From Caccoplasma intestinavium (GTDB lineage: Bacteria > Bacteroidota > Bacteroidia > Bacteroidales > UBA11471), in the NCBI GenBank assembly GCA_018715885.1, contig DVKT01000075.1:1-42415 (forward strand): 42,415 nt of DNA, read 5' to 3'. The notes under the pieces were generated by a model, which worked only from the letters and a program-made list of their open reading frames with translations, searched no databases and had not been told where the DNA came from. This document shows positions 23,948 through 33,289 of this stretch, piece after piece (within the stretch, counting starts at the first letter, position 1; each line of letters opens with the position of its first letter). A program made the translations under genes and the position numbers.

Positions 23948-25864
23948 ATGGAGCAAAGTATTCACGAAATATTGAAACGTTATTGGGGATATGACTCTTT
24001 CAGACCCTTGCAGGAAGATATCATACAATCGGTCTTAAAAGGAATAGATACGCTTGCGTTAATGCCGACCGGTGGCGGAAAATCGATTACTTATCAGGTT
24101 CCGGGGTTATACATGGACGGTATATGTATCGTGGTAACGCCTCTTATCGCGTTGATGAAAGACCAAGTAGACACGTTGCGGGCCCTCGACATAAAAGCAT
24201 CGTATATACACTCGGGAATGAGCCGACGGGAGATGCTCACTACTCTCGACAACTGCATATTCGGGAAATACAAGTTCCTCTATGTTTCTCCCGAACGGCT
24301 ATCGACCCAACTTTTCCAAGAAAAACTCAAAGATTTACCGGTTTCACTACTTGTTGTAGACGAGGCCCATTGTATTTCGCAGTGGGGATATGATTTCCGC
24401 CCCGATTATTTAAAAATAGCGGAATTGCGACAGACAATTCCCCAAATACCCGTACTTGCCGTAACAGCAACCGCAACTCCCGAAGTTGCAAAAGATATTC
24501 AGACTAAGTTGCTTTTTAAGGCTGAAAATGTTTTCCGAAAAAGCTTCCGTCGGCCGAATCTTCGTTATGTTGTCCGTTACAATGAAGACAAACTGCAACA
24601 ACTCATCTATATATTATCCCGCGTCCCGGGAAGCGCCATCGTGTATGTCCGCAGCAGAAAACGCACAAAAGAGGTTGCAGAGGTCTTATATCGTGCAGGA
24701 ATATCCGCACAATATTATCATGCGGGTATCGATCCCGAAGATAAAGAGCGCAGACAACAAGAGTGGAAAGAAGGGCATTCCCGGGTTATGGTTGCAACAA
24801 ATGCTTTTGGTATGGGAATAGACAAGCCCGATGTGCGTCTGGTCGTACATCTCGATATACCCAGTTCTCCCGAAGAGTATTATCAAGAAGCCGGACGGGC
24901 TGGACGGGACGGAAACAGTTCTTATGCCGTCCTGCTCTACTCCCCGACCGATAAATCCAAGCTGCATAAAAGGGTAACAGACATGTTCCCCGAAAAAGAT
25001 TTTATAGTCCGTATATACGAAGCCATGTGCAACTATTTGCAAGTAGCCGAGGGATTTGGAATAAACTCAGTACATGATTTCGATTTGAATCTTTTTTGTA
25101 AGACATTCAAATTCCCGATACTGCCTGCTTACCACGCGTTGAAAATATTGGAACAGTCGGGATATATAGAATACATAGAAGAAGCCGATTCGCAGTCCCG
25201 TGTCATGGTAACCGTACATAGAGACGAATTGTATAAACTAAAAACCGACGACCCCGATACCGATACGGTATTGCAATGCTTGTTACGCTCTTATACAGGA
25301 TTATTCGCCGATTATACATTTATCAAAGAGTCGATTATCGAACGGCGTACAGGGTTGTCTCCCGAAACAATATACGAGAGTCTCATCTATTTGGGGAAAT
25401 TACACATTATCCATTATGTTCCTCGAAAAAGAATGCCCTTCATTCTTTTTACCCGTTCCCGTACAAGATTGAAAGATCTTGTAATACCCCGGTCGGCATA
25501 CGAAGAACGAAAAGAGCGTTTTGTATATCGGATAGAACGTATCCTGCAATATACTTTATGCGAAAATACTTGTAGGGAAAAATTGTTACTCGACTATTTC
25601 GGTGAAAAAACGACCGATAATTGTGGCTGTTGCGATGTGTGTCAAAATAAGAAAAACGCGACTTTATCGCCAGTTGTATTCGACCAAATTACCTCCGCCC
25701 TGCAAGACTTATTGAGAAATGAACCGCTCAAACTGAACGAATTGGTCGAACGATTGCACTATCCGCAAGAACAAATTGTAGAAACGATTCGTTATCTTGT
25801 CGACGAACGCTTCCTGCGACAAGAAAACCAAAAATATTTTTTGAATAACAACAAAAAACGATAA
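23948..25864 (+). CDS. RecQ-family ATP-dependent DNA helicase, short form without HRDC
   Basis: The ATG at 23948 is chosen over the TTG at 23942, giving 638 residues. This 3'-5' DNA helicase acts in recombination and repair. It shows Walker A MPTGGGKS (39-46), DEAH (138-141) followed by CISQWGYDFRP, helicase-C motifs YHAGI and ATNAFGMGIDKPDVR, motif VI YYQEAGRAGRDG, and a zinc-binding set (CENTC, then CGCCDVC) with a winged-helix region behind it. The HRDC domain present in the second RecQ (39291-41471) is absent. A DJ-1/PfpI gene follows after 23 bases. Confidence 0.92.
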   Translation: MEQSIHEILKRYWGYDSFRPLQEDIIQSVLKGIDTLALMPTGGGKSITYQVPGLYMDGICIVVTPLIALMKDQVDTLRALDIKASYIHSGMSRREMLTTLDNCIFGKYKFLYVSPERLSTQLFQEKLKDLPVSLLVVDEAHCISQWGYDFRPDYLKIAELRQTIPQIPVLAVTATATPEVAKDIQTKLLFKAENVFRKSFRRPNLRYVVRYNEDKLQQLIYILSRVPGSAIVYVRSRKRTKEVAEVLYRAGISAQYYHAGIDPEDKERRQQEWKEGHSRVMVATNAFGMGIDKPDVRLVVHLDIPSSPEEYYQEAGRAGRDGNSSYAVLLYSPTDKSKLHKRVTDMFPEKDFIVRIYEAMCNYLQVAEGFGINSVHDFDLNLFCKTFKFPILPAYHALKILEQSGYIEYIEEADSQSRVMVTVHRDELYKLKTDDPDTDTVLQCLLRSYTGLFADYTFIKESIIERRTGLSPETIYESLIYLGKLHIIHYVPRKRMPFILFTRSRTRLKDLVIPRSAYEERKERFVYRIERILQYTLCENTCREKLLLDYFGEKTTDNCGCCDVCQNKKNATLSPVVFDQITSALQDLLRNEPLKLNELVERLHYPQEQIVETIRYLVDERFLRQENQKYFLNNNKKR

Positions 25865-25887
25865 CGAGAAATTATAAAAACGAAAAT

Positions 25888-26484
25888 ATGAAAAAAGAAG
25901 TTTTATTTGTATTACTCGATGAATATGCCGATTGGGAAGGCGCATTCCTGTCAACTTCTTTGAATTTCGGGGTGATGCCCGGGAGCGACAAAAAATATAT
26001 CCCGAAAACGGTTGCCCCCACCGAAAAAGAAGTCTGTTCTATTGGAGGATTCCGAACGATACCCGATTATAGTTTTCGGAATTTGCCCGAAGATTATGCC
26101 GCTCTGATTCTAATCGGGGGGATGCAATGGAATACTCCTGTCGCCGAATCGCTCGTCCCTATCGTAACAAAAGCCTTACAGCAAGGGAAAATCGTAGGCG
26201 CGATTTGTAATGCCGCATCATTCATGGCTGCGCACGGATTCCTGAACCACGTCAAACATACGGGGAATACCAAAGAACAACTGAAATTATGGGGAAAAGA
26301 AAATTATACAAACGAGAACGGATATATTGAAAAACAGTGCGTATATGATAAAAACATTGTAACGGCAAACGGAACGGGATATATGGAGTTTTGTCGAGAT
26401 ATATTGCTCCTGTTACAAGCCGATACCGATGAAAACATTATGAACTCATATAAATTCCATAAATACGGTCTTTATAATGAATGA
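25888..26484 (+). CDS. DJ-1/PfpI family protein (type 1 glutamine amidotransferase-like)
   Basis: This 198-residue cytoplasmic protein has the nucleophile elbow GAICNAASF with Cys107. The acidic partner Glu17 lies in DWEGAF, and ALILIGGMQW is the strand before the active site. Family members include proteases, chaperones and glyoxalase-like enzymes, and the specific role cannot be read here. It follows recQ by 23 bases, probably in the same transcript, and ends at a terminator shared with the convergent DgkA-like gene. Confidence 0.85.
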   Translation: MKKEVLFVLLDEYADWEGAFLSTSLNFGVMPGSDKKYIPKTVAPTEKEVCSIGGFRTIPDYSFRNLPEDYAALILIGGMQWNTPVAESLVPIVTKALQQGKIVGAICNAASFMAAHGFLNHVKHTGNTKEQLKLWGKENYTNENGYIEKQCVYDKNIVTANGTGYMEFCRDILLLLQADTDENIMNSYKFHKYGLYNE

Positions 26485-26505
26485 TAAAGAAGCCTATACA
26501 AAACA

Positions 26506-26539
26506 AAAGAACGATTCCTTTAATTGGGAATCGTTCTTT
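26506..26539. terminator. Bidirectional terminator between convergent operons
   Basis: AAAGAACGATTCC (26506-26518) pairs with GGAATCGTTCTTT (26527-26539). The - strand side is followed by TGTTTT, so it can end both the recQ/DJ-1 transcript and the long - strand envelope operon. Confidence 0.8.
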
Positions 26540-26564
26540 GCATGATTCATCGAGAAAAAGGCTT

Positions 26565-26957
26565 TTACGAAAGAGAGAGATTCACCAATGTAATCAAATG
26601 GGGAATAAAAATAATACAACCTATTATTACCGCTGCTATCGCGCATATTAAGACCGCACCTGCCGCCAAATCTTTTATTTTCTTGATTTTATCGTTGTAC
26701 TCGGGACATATAAAATCGCACAGGTATTCTACCGTAGTATTCACTGCCTCCGTAGCGATAACCATACCGATTGCAAAAAATACAGCTATCCATTCTATCC
26801 TCGACAGACCGACCAAGACTCCCGAAACTACGGTTATAACTGCAATAACCGCATGAATACGTGCATTATGTTCTTGCCTGAAAAATAATCCCAATCCGCG
26901 GAATGCATTGGAAAAGCTGTGAATGCGGCTTTTTATCGAAAATGCCTGTTGTTTCAT
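26565..26957 (-). CDS. DgkA-type diacylglycerol/undecaprenol kinase family protein
   Basis: This 130-residue inner-membrane kinase starts at the ATG at 26957 (MKQQAFSIKSR), which matches the family start. An ATG at 26987 would add ten residues. Conserved parts are FFRQEHNARIH, the ATEAVNTTVE active-site motif (E-x-x-N-x-x-(I/V)E) and KIKDLAAGAVL, within about three transmembrane helices. Related enzymes phosphorylate diacylglycerol in Gram-negatives or undecaprenol in Gram-positives. As the last gene of an envelope operon, lipid-carrier or phospholipid recycling is likely. Which lipid it uses is not determinable. Confidence 0.88.
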   Translation of the reverse strand: MKQQAFSIKSRIHSFSNAFRGLGLFFRQEHNARIHAVIAVITVVSGVLVGLSRIEWIAVFFAIGMVIATEAVNTTVEYLCDFICPEYNDKIKKIKDLAAGAVLICAIAAVIIGCIIFIPHLITLVNLSLS

Positions 26958-27000
26958 ATCGATTTCACTTTTTTCTACATACAACAATCCGACCTATTTT

Positions 27001-27768
27001 TCAATTATCAGAGACAGATATCGTCAGCCCATCATAGGCAAAAGCCACATTCCGGGGAAGCTTCTTCTCTTCGATTTCATGAAAACCTATTTGATGACTC
27101 ATGTGTGTGATATAAGCCTGTTCCGGATTAAGTTGTGCGATAAAAGTCAACGCACTTTCGAGGTTCTGGTGCGAAATATGGGGCTTATGCCGTAAGGCAT
27201 TGACAACCAAAGTATCGAGATTCGACAGCTTGGCGCATTCCCCATCGGGTATCGTGAGCATATCGGTAATATAGGCAAATCGTCCGATGCGGTAACCGAT
27301 AATGGGAAGCCTATAATGCCATACTCTGACTGGTTCTATATCGATGCCGAAAAGCGTAAATGGCGAGAGATTTTCTATCGCTTTGAGTTCCAAATGAGCA
27401 ACTCCGGGATTGGGTTGCTCCGAAAAACAATAAAAAAGGCGTTGATGTATAATATCCAGAACGTTCGGTTCGGCATATATGGGAATAGGATTATTGCGAC
27501 TGAAATTTCGTAATTCGTCAAGACCCGATGTATGGTCGTAATGCTCGTGTGTAAGCAATACCGCATCGATGTGGTCGATACCGCTCCGCAACATCTGTTG
27601 TCGAAAATCCGGGCCGCAATCGATTAAAATATTTTTATCGTCGACTGTCAGACAGACAGACGAACGTAAGCGCCGATCACGTGAGTCTTTCGACCGACAC
27701 ACGTCGCAACGACAACCGATCATGGGTACGCCCGTTGATGTTCCTGTTCCCAAAAATTCTACGCGCAT
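27001..27768 (-). CDS. MBL-fold metallo-hydrolase (PhnP/RNase Z-like)
   Basis: This 255-residue cytoplasmic metallo-beta-lactamase-fold enzyme starts at the ATG at 27768 (MRVEFLGTGTSTG), one base after the murB stop. The dinuclear metal site is THEHYDHTSG (His74, His76, Asp78, His79), with a later Asp in YITDM and ITHMSH near the end. A Cys cluster GCRCDVC (18-24) resembles the extra zinc site of PhnP-type phosphodiesterases. A cyclic phosphodiesterase role like PhnP is possible, but no phosphonate genes are nearby. It overlaps no neighbour and is co-transcribed with murB. Confidence 0.88.
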   Translation of the reverse strand: MRVEFLGTGTSTGVPMIGCRCDVCRSKDSRDRRLRSSVCLTVDDKNILIDCGPDFRQQMLRSGIDHIDAVLLTHEHYDHTSGLDELRNFSRNNPIPIYAEPNVLDIIHQRLFYCFSEQPNPGVAHLELKAIENLSPFTLFGIDIEPVRVWHYRLPIIGYRIGRFAYITDMLTIPDGECAKLSNLDTLVVNALRHKPHISHQNLESALTFIAQLNPEQAYITHMSHQIGFHEIEEKKLPRNVAFAYDGLTISVSDN

Positions 27769-27769
27769 T

Positions 27770-28786
27770 CTATCCAATATAATTTACTTCCGGATATAAG
27801 TCTATATCATATTTTTCTTTTATCGAATGGCAAATTTTCTCGGCCAATTCGGTTATATCCCCGATTGTCGCTTCCCCCCGGTTTACCAAGACAAGCGATT
27901 GTTTCTCATACACACCGGCTCCACCATGTACTTTTCCCCGCCAACCGGCTCTATCGATCAGCCAACCGGCCGGCAACTTCACATTCGATTCATCGACCGG
28001 ATAATGGGGCATATCGGGAAAACGCTCTTTCAAAGACTTATAGTGCTCTATCGAGACTACCGGATTTTTAAAAAAGCTACCGGCATTCCCTATAACATCG
28101 GGATCGGGTAATTTCGATTGTCTGATTTCTATGACAACCTTACGCACATCTGCAAGCGTTGGGTGGGTATAACGCTCAACAGCCTCCCGTAAATTTCCAT
28201 AATCGAGGTGATAACCTGCATTTTTCTGCAAACGGTATTGCACGGCAGAAACGATATATCGTCCGCGAAGCTCCTTTTTGAATATGCTATCACGATACGC
28301 ATACGCACATTCGGCATTTGTAAATGTGTGGGATTCGCCATTTTGCATATCGATCGTTTCGACCTTTTCTATTACATCTTTCACCTCGACACCGTAGGCT
28401 CCTATGTTTTGTACAGCCGAAGCTCCCACTTCTCCGGGTATCAGCGACAGATTCTCTACTCCTCCCCAATTATTCTCCACGCAATATTTGACGAAATCGT
28501 CCCATACGACACCAGACCCGACTCGTAATAAAACAGTATCTTCGTCCTCCCCCACACACTCGATAAATCGTATGGCCGAATGGAGTATGATACCCCGGTA
28601 ATCTTGTAAAAACAAGAGATTACTACCTCCACCTATATGATAGCACGGGTATTCCCGAAATAGCGAATTCTCTTTTATAAAGGCACATAGTTCGTTTACA
28701 GTATCATACTCGATATAATATCGGGTCTTTACGGGCAAATGAAATGTGTGTCTTTCCTGCAACGAATAATTCTCATATATTTTCAT
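27770..28786 (-). CDS. murB: UDP-N-acetylmuramate dehydrogenase (MurB, type I)
   Basis: MurB reduces UDP-GlcNAc-enolpyruvate to UDP-MurNAc with NADPH and FAD, the second committed step of peptidoglycan precursor synthesis, in the cytoplasm. The protein has 338 residues from the ATG at 28786 (MKIYENYSL). Flavin contacts are YHIGGGSNLLF and SLIPGEVGASAVQNIGAYG. The catalytic serine lies in GNAGSFFKNP and the final glutamate in PEVNYIG. The Tyr-containing loop typical of type I enzymes is present (YAYRDSIFK). It sits between a secreted protein and the MBL hydrolase in the long - strand operon. Confidence 0.95.
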   Translation of the reverse strand: MKIYENYSLQERHTFHLPVKTRYYIEYDTVNELCAFIKENSLFREYPCYHIGGGSNLLFLQDYRGIILHSAIRFIECVGEDEDTVLLRVGSGVVWDDFVKYCVENNWGGVENLSLIPGEVGASAVQNIGAYGVEVKDVIEKVETIDMQNGESHTFTNAECAYAYRDSIFKKELRGRYIVSAVQYRLQKNAGYHLDYGNLREAVERYTHPTLADVRKVVIEIRQSKLPDPDVIGNAGSFFKNPVVSIEHYKSLKERFPDMPHYPVDESNVKLPAGWLIDRAGWRGKVHGGAGVYEKQSLVLVNRGEATIGDITELAEKICHSIKEKYDIDLYPEVNYIG

Positions 28787-28798
28787 GTACAAAATATT

Positions 28799-29698
28799 TT
28801 ATCGGTAACGGGACAATTTTCCATCTTCGAAATAGAGATAAGCTCCTGTACGGTAAAACCACTCTTCCTTCAAACCACTGTATGTAGGTATTTCTCTTGC
28901 ATTTTGCGGACTACCCAACGACAAACGGCATTCCTCTTTTGTCATACCTTCGGTTACACGACCGAGCGTAATCAGTCGCCAGTGTTTATCGGGAATATCT
29001 TTGTATGAACATCGGGGATTGTCGAAGGTAAACAAGCGATCGAACGTTGCTGCTTGCATACGAGATGTCTGTGTAAGAGAACCAAATATCCGATATGTCG
29101 ACGAGGTTTCATCTTCAAAAACCAATGCTATGGGATAAATACTATTCCCGGGCTGTATGTCGACGATTTTGACCGGGCAATAGCGTCGGTTTGAAGAGGT
29201 ATTTCCTATGGAATCGACCCACGTAGCCGGCCGGGTATATAGCGTTTTTCCTACCAGCAGCTGTCGGGCTTTACTTATGTCTTCATCTGAAACCAACATG
29301 GGCAATAACGGAGTGTAAGACGAATTCATTATCTCTTCCCTGCTTTTTCCGGTTTTAAAATAGTATTTTCGTTCTTCACATGTAAACTCTAAATTTACCG
29401 TTCCTTTTCTCCACGGCGATGCCTCGACCATACCTTCGTATATAAATATTTTTCCCCTATAAGAAGAGTCCCCGGATGAAATAGTCTGAGGATGTATCAG
29501 TGCCGAGAGATCATCATCGAGATAGATAAACTTTCTTCCGATCTCCCATTCCCGACAAGGACGTTCGGGAAAATAGGTTTCCATAAAAATCGTCTCCTCC
29601 GACTTCTCGGGAACAGCTTCTTTTTTCTTTTTTGCGGCTTCTACCGGAAAGGAAAGAGAAAACAAGAACAAGAACGCCAAAGAAATATATCGATACAT
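28799..29698 (-). CDS. Secreted/periplasmic protein of unknown function with BamE-like C-terminus
   Basis: This 299-residue protein has a signal peptide (MYRYISLAFLFLFSLSFPVEA) without a lipobox cysteine, followed by a Lys-rich stretch. I recognise no family over its length. The last 60 residues, GRVTEGMTKEECRLSLGSP followed by EEWFYRTGAYLYFEDGKL, resemble the SmpA/BamE fold (G-M-T-x-x-x-V...G-P...W-x-Y), suggesting an envelope role. It is 16 bases downstream of mutL and 12 bases upstream of murB, within the same operon. Confidence 0.65.
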   Translation of the reverse strand: MYRYISLAFLFLFSLSFPVEAAKKKKEAVPEKSEETIFMETYFPERPCREWEIGRKFIYLDDDLSALIHPQTISSGDSSYRGKIFIYEGMVEASPWRKGTVNLEFTCEERKYYFKTGKSREEIMNSSYTPLLPMLVSDEDISKARQLLVGKTLYTRPATWVDSIGNTSSNRRYCPVKIVDIQPGNSIYPIALVFEDETSSTYRIFGSLTQTSRMQAATFDRLFTFDNPRCSYKDIPDKHWRLITLGRVTEGMTKEECRLSLGSPQNAREIPTYSGLKEEWFYRTGAYLYFEDGKLSRYR

Positions 29699-29714
29699 AA
29701 ATAAGAGCTCTTAT

Positions 29715-31619
29715 CTATCGGAATCTTTTTTGTAATTCATCATCCCCTATCACCGATACGACGGTTTTCCCGTCGGGAGTATAATTGGGAGCTGTTAAAG
29801 AAAAAAGATCACTGATCAATTTCTCCATTTCCAGCGGAGATAAAATCTGTCCATACGGAATTGCAGCCGACTCGGCCAATGCCAACGAAATGACTTCATG
29901 AACGTCGACACTTACATCGCCGCCTCTTTGCGTCGCTGTTTCGAGCATCTTATCGATCAACGTCGACACATCAAGCCCGTCGATACCTGCCGGAACTGCA
30001 TTGACGGCGTAAGCCCCTCCTCCCATATCGGAAATATCGAATCCCAATGCTTCAAAATCTTCTTGAACCGATAGCAATTCTGCTCCTTGTGCCGGAGACA
30101 ATTGTATCATTTCAGGAAAAAGAAGACGCTGGGAAACGCCTTTTTTATCCTGTATATGAGACATATATCGATCAAATAAGATGCGCACATGCGCCCGATG
30201 CTGGTCGATAATCATCAGTCCCGATTTTACCGACGTCAATATATAGCGACCTTTTATCTGCAAATGTTCAATACCCGTATCTATCAAACGGGAAGTTTCC
30301 TGTATCGGAATGGAAAGCGGTATCGCTTCCGATGATACTTTTGTCATATTCTCGACAGAAGTCTGGCAATTTATCTTAGAAGGTATTTTTATCTCTCCGG
30401 ACTCCTCTTCCGGAGTCATAGGCATATCTTTATTCGATTGAAAATCTTTATAAAGCTGAGTCCAATCGTAATCGACTCTATGCGAATGATTCGAGGGTTT
30501 TGCAGAAGACGACGCAAACGGATTGTAATCGGGAGAATATGATACCCGAGGTGGCTCAACCTGCTGACCGTGATGCAATATAGGTATTTCGGGTGCACCT
30601 TCGGTATCGAAGTCGATTGTCGGGACAGCATTGGATTTTCCCAATGTTTCTCTCACGGCAGCCGATAAAATTTGCCATATAGGTTGTTCATTCTCAAATT
30701 TTATTTCTGTTTTTGTCGGATGAATATTCACATCTATGGTAGATGGGTCTACTTGTATATGCAGAAAATAGTGAGGCATCTCGCCGGCAGGCAACAATTG
30801 TTCGTAATTGGAGATGACAGCCTTATAAAAATACGGATGCCGCATATATCGACCATTGACAAAAAAGTATTGCCAAGCATTGCGTTTGCGGGCCGAGTCG
30901 GGGTGTCCGATATATCCAGTAATAGAAACCAAAGAAGTCTGAACATCAACAGAGAGAAGGTGCTGGTTCAAATTCTTACCGAATAAGGAGACAATACGTT
31001 GTCTTAAATTAGACGCCGGGAGATTATATAATTCTACATCATTGTGGACGAGCTTGAAAGCTATATCCGTATTAACCAGTGCCATGCGTTCAAATTCGGA
31101 CATAATAAATCCGAATTCCACTTGATTCGATTTCAGAAATTTCCTTCGAGCCGGGACATTGAAAAAAATATTCTTTATCATGAAATTCGCACCGGCGGGA
31201 CACGAGACATATTCTTGTGATTCGACTTTCGAACCCGATATGAGAATCGATGTCCCTATCTCATCTTCGGCACGGCGGGTTCGTAACTCCACTTGAGCAA
31301 TGGCAGCAATAGAAGCGAGAGCTTCGCCCCGAAATCCCATCGTACGCAAAGAATACAAGTCTTGTGCCGAACTTATCTTGGATGTAGCATGTCGCTCGAA
31401 AGATAATCGGGCATCGGTCTCTGACATACCTTTACCGTTATCGACCACCTGTATCAATGTACGTCCGGCATCTTTTATAAAGATTTGTATCTCGGTCGCT
31501 CCGGCATCGATAGCATTTTCGACCAATTCCTTCACAACAGATGCCGGACGTTGTATGACTTCACCAGCGGCAATCTGATTAGCAACGGAATCGGGTAAAA
31601 GATGGATAATATCGCTCAT
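29715..31619 (-). CDS. mutL: DNA mismatch repair protein MutL
   Basis: This 634-residue protein couples MutS mismatch recognition to downstream excision. The N-terminal GHKL ATPase is complete: LVENAIDAG (32-40), DNGKGM (60-65), HATSKI (77-82), TMGFRGEAL (93-101) and NVPARRKF. A variable linker (about 330-445) leads to the C-terminal dimerisation domain. There the endonuclease motif of MutH-less bacteria, DQHA(x)2E(x)4E, reads DQHRAHVRILFD (472-483), losing both glutamates. The C-P-H-G-R-P region reads IPYGQI. So the latent nuclease site looks degenerate. It lies 9 bases after the OstA-like gene. Confidence 0.95.
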   Translation of the reverse strand: MSDIIHLLPDSVANQIAAGEVIQRPASVVKELVENAIDAGATEIQIFIKDAGRTLIQVVDNGKGMSETDARLSFERHATSKISSAQDLYSLRTMGFRGEALASIAAIAQVELRTRRAEDEIGTSILISGSKVESQEYVSCPAGANFMIKNIFFNVPARRKFLKSNQVEFGFIMSEFERMALVNTDIAFKLVHNDVELYNLPASNLRQRIVSLFGKNLNQHLLSVDVQTSLVSITGYIGHPDSARKRNAWQYFFVNGRYMRHPYFYKAVISNYEQLLPAGEMPHYFLHIQVDPSTIDVNIHPTKTEIKFENEQPIWQILSAAVRETLGKSNAVPTIDFDTEGAPEIPILHHGQQVEPPRVSYSPDYNPFASSSAKPSNHSHRVDYDWTQLYKDFQSNKDMPMTPEEESGEIKIPSKINCQTSVENMTKVSSEAIPLSIPIQETSRLIDTGIEHLQIKGRYILTSVKSGLMIIDQHRAHVRILFDRYMSHIQDKKGVSQRLLFPEMIQLSPAQGAELLSVQEDFEALGFDISDMGGGAYAVNAVPAGIDGLDVSTLIDKMLETATQRGGDVSVDVHEVISLALAESAAIPYGQILSPLEMEKLISDLFSLTAPNYTPDGKTVVSVIGDDELQKRFR

Positions 31620-31628
31620 AATAATAGT

Positions 31629-33284
31629 TTACTCTTCTTCAAAAAATTCTTCGGTATGGCGAATCTTTTTTATTTCCGACCGGGGACGATTCGTTGCTCT
31701 GAAAACATCGAACTTATTTCGAGGCCGGTAACTTTCATACCATTTATAATCGGGCAAGAAAATCATATCGGGTTTCAACTTCGATATAGGAGTCATCGTC
31801 CCGTCAACGGTAGGCCACATTTTCAACTTATCCATTTGACGGTCTTTCATATACATGGTAAGAAAACTCGTCTCGGCCTTGTTCATTCCGGTGTAAGTCA
31901 TGTCCGATTCTTGCGGATAAAATATAGTCTGTACATTCCCGCTGACATCAACTCGAGAAATATCTCCGTTCGTGAAATAAGCCTTTAAATCCTTTCCCGA
32001 GAGTTGATCGAAAAAGGCCGTATCTTTTTGTTGTGTCGCAAAAGCAAATGCCGGGATATGTGCCCAGTCGATCGTCGAATCGTTCATAAACACCTTGATA
32101 GTATCACCGAAAATCTGGTAATCGAGATTCCACATAATCGGTCCGTCCATCATGATCAATACCGAATCTTCTACGTCATATATCATAGAATCGCAAATCG
32201 CCTGCATATCGCTCCGATAGATACGTACGTCATGATATGCCTGTAATATACGTTTTACATTATCGGGCCTCAACGACTCCAATGTATCAGCATGCAAATA
32301 CAATGTATCCGGCTGGGAATAATCGATGAGCAATGCCGAATCTGTTGCAAAAGATTCTTCCCGGAATTCATTATAAAAGCCGTAATTCCCATGCATCTGC
32401 ATCATGCGCAATGTATCGTCCACAACCATGTGGCCGAATACCTCGCCAAACCCGTTATTCCGATCGTAGAAAATCGTATCGCCGGTTAACTTTTGACTTT
32501 TTGAAACAATCAAAGATCTGTTATAAAGCTGAGCCAAATCGTCGGCCGTATTATAAAAACCCAATGACGAATATATCGTATTACTGTCGGATACAATAAT
32601 TGACGGCCCCAATATGTCGGCCACTTTCGTTGTCGTATTATATTCCAACGTATCGGAATAAAGCGTAAATTGGGGATTGAATAATTTTACATCGTAATTG
32701 AATATCGCATCTTTTGTATCGGGAGAATATTGCCCGTAAAAAGAATTGAGTCGGTTGACCGAATCGGCAACCTCCCCTCCATTGAAATAATACCCAATAT
32801 TTATTTCCATGTCGTAATTGAAACTATCGGTTGTAAGCACGACATCACGATTTATCATTCGTACATTATGCCGTATACGAGCCAATTGCGTCTCCCCGTC
32901 ATAATACAATTCATCTCCGAAAATAAACAAAGTATCGCCTTGCTCCATACGGACATTTCCGAAAGCATCGAGAGAATTGGACTTCTCATAGAAATAGGCA
33001 CTGTCGCAAAACATATACATACTATCTTTACGAAAACGGACATCACCTCTCAGTATCTGAAAATCGGGAGTAATCAATTCATTAAATTCCAATTCATTGG
33101 CTGCTTCGAGAAAGACTTTATCCTTCTTCGTCGTTCCAGAGAGGTCGGGCTGTCGACGCTCAGGCGGTTCTATACAGAAAGCCGTTCCCGATACATCGAT
33201 AACGGCAAACAAAACCAATATCACCCCGGCGATGCACCGAAGAAAGCGGCAGCCCGATATTTTTTTATAAAGCCTCTTCTGCAT
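31629..33284 (-). CDS. OstA-like (LptA/LptD N-terminal-like) periplasmic protein
   Basis: The start is placed at the ATG at 33284 (MQKRLYKK), 5 bases after the upstream stop. The ATG at 33305 overlaps that gene. The 551-residue product has a signal anchor or signal peptide (about 10-37). It then carries a long series of OstA/jellyroll beta repeats such as MYMFCDSAYFYEKSNSLDAFG, LFIFGDELYYDGETQLARI and DTIFYDRNNGFGEVFG, with the recurring D-x-x-x-Y-D pattern. This Bacteroidota family is thought to bind or move lipopolysaccharide across the periplasm. It is placed after two or three periplasmic PPIase genes and before mutL. Confidence 0.82.
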   Translation of the reverse strand: MQKRLYKKISGCRFLRCIAGVILVLFAVIDVSGTAFCIEPPERRQPDLSGTTKKDKVFLEAANELEFNELITPDFQILRGDVRFRKDSMYMFCDSAYFYEKSNSLDAFGNVRMEQGDTLFIFGDELYYDGETQLARIRHNVRMINRDVVLTTDSFNYDMEINIGYYFNGGEVADSVNRLNSFYGQYSPDTKDAIFNYDVKLFNPQFTLYSDTLEYNTTTKVADILGPSIIVSDSNTIYSSLGFYNTADDLAQLYNRSLIVSKSQKLTGDTIFYDRNNGFGEVFGHMVVDDTLRMMQMHGNYGFYNEFREESFATDSALLIDYSQPDTLYLHADTLESLRPDNVKRILQAYHDVRIYRSDMQAICDSMIYDVEDSVLIMMDGPIMWNLDYQIFGDTIKVFMNDSTIDWAHIPAFAFATQQKDTAFFDQLSGKDLKAYFTNGDISRVDVSGNVQTIFYPQESDMTYTGMNKAETSFLTMYMKDRQMDKLKMWPTVDGTMTPISKLKPDMIFLPDYKWYESYRPRNKFDVFRATNRPRSEIKKIRHTEEFFEEE

Positions 33285-33289
33285 CGAAT

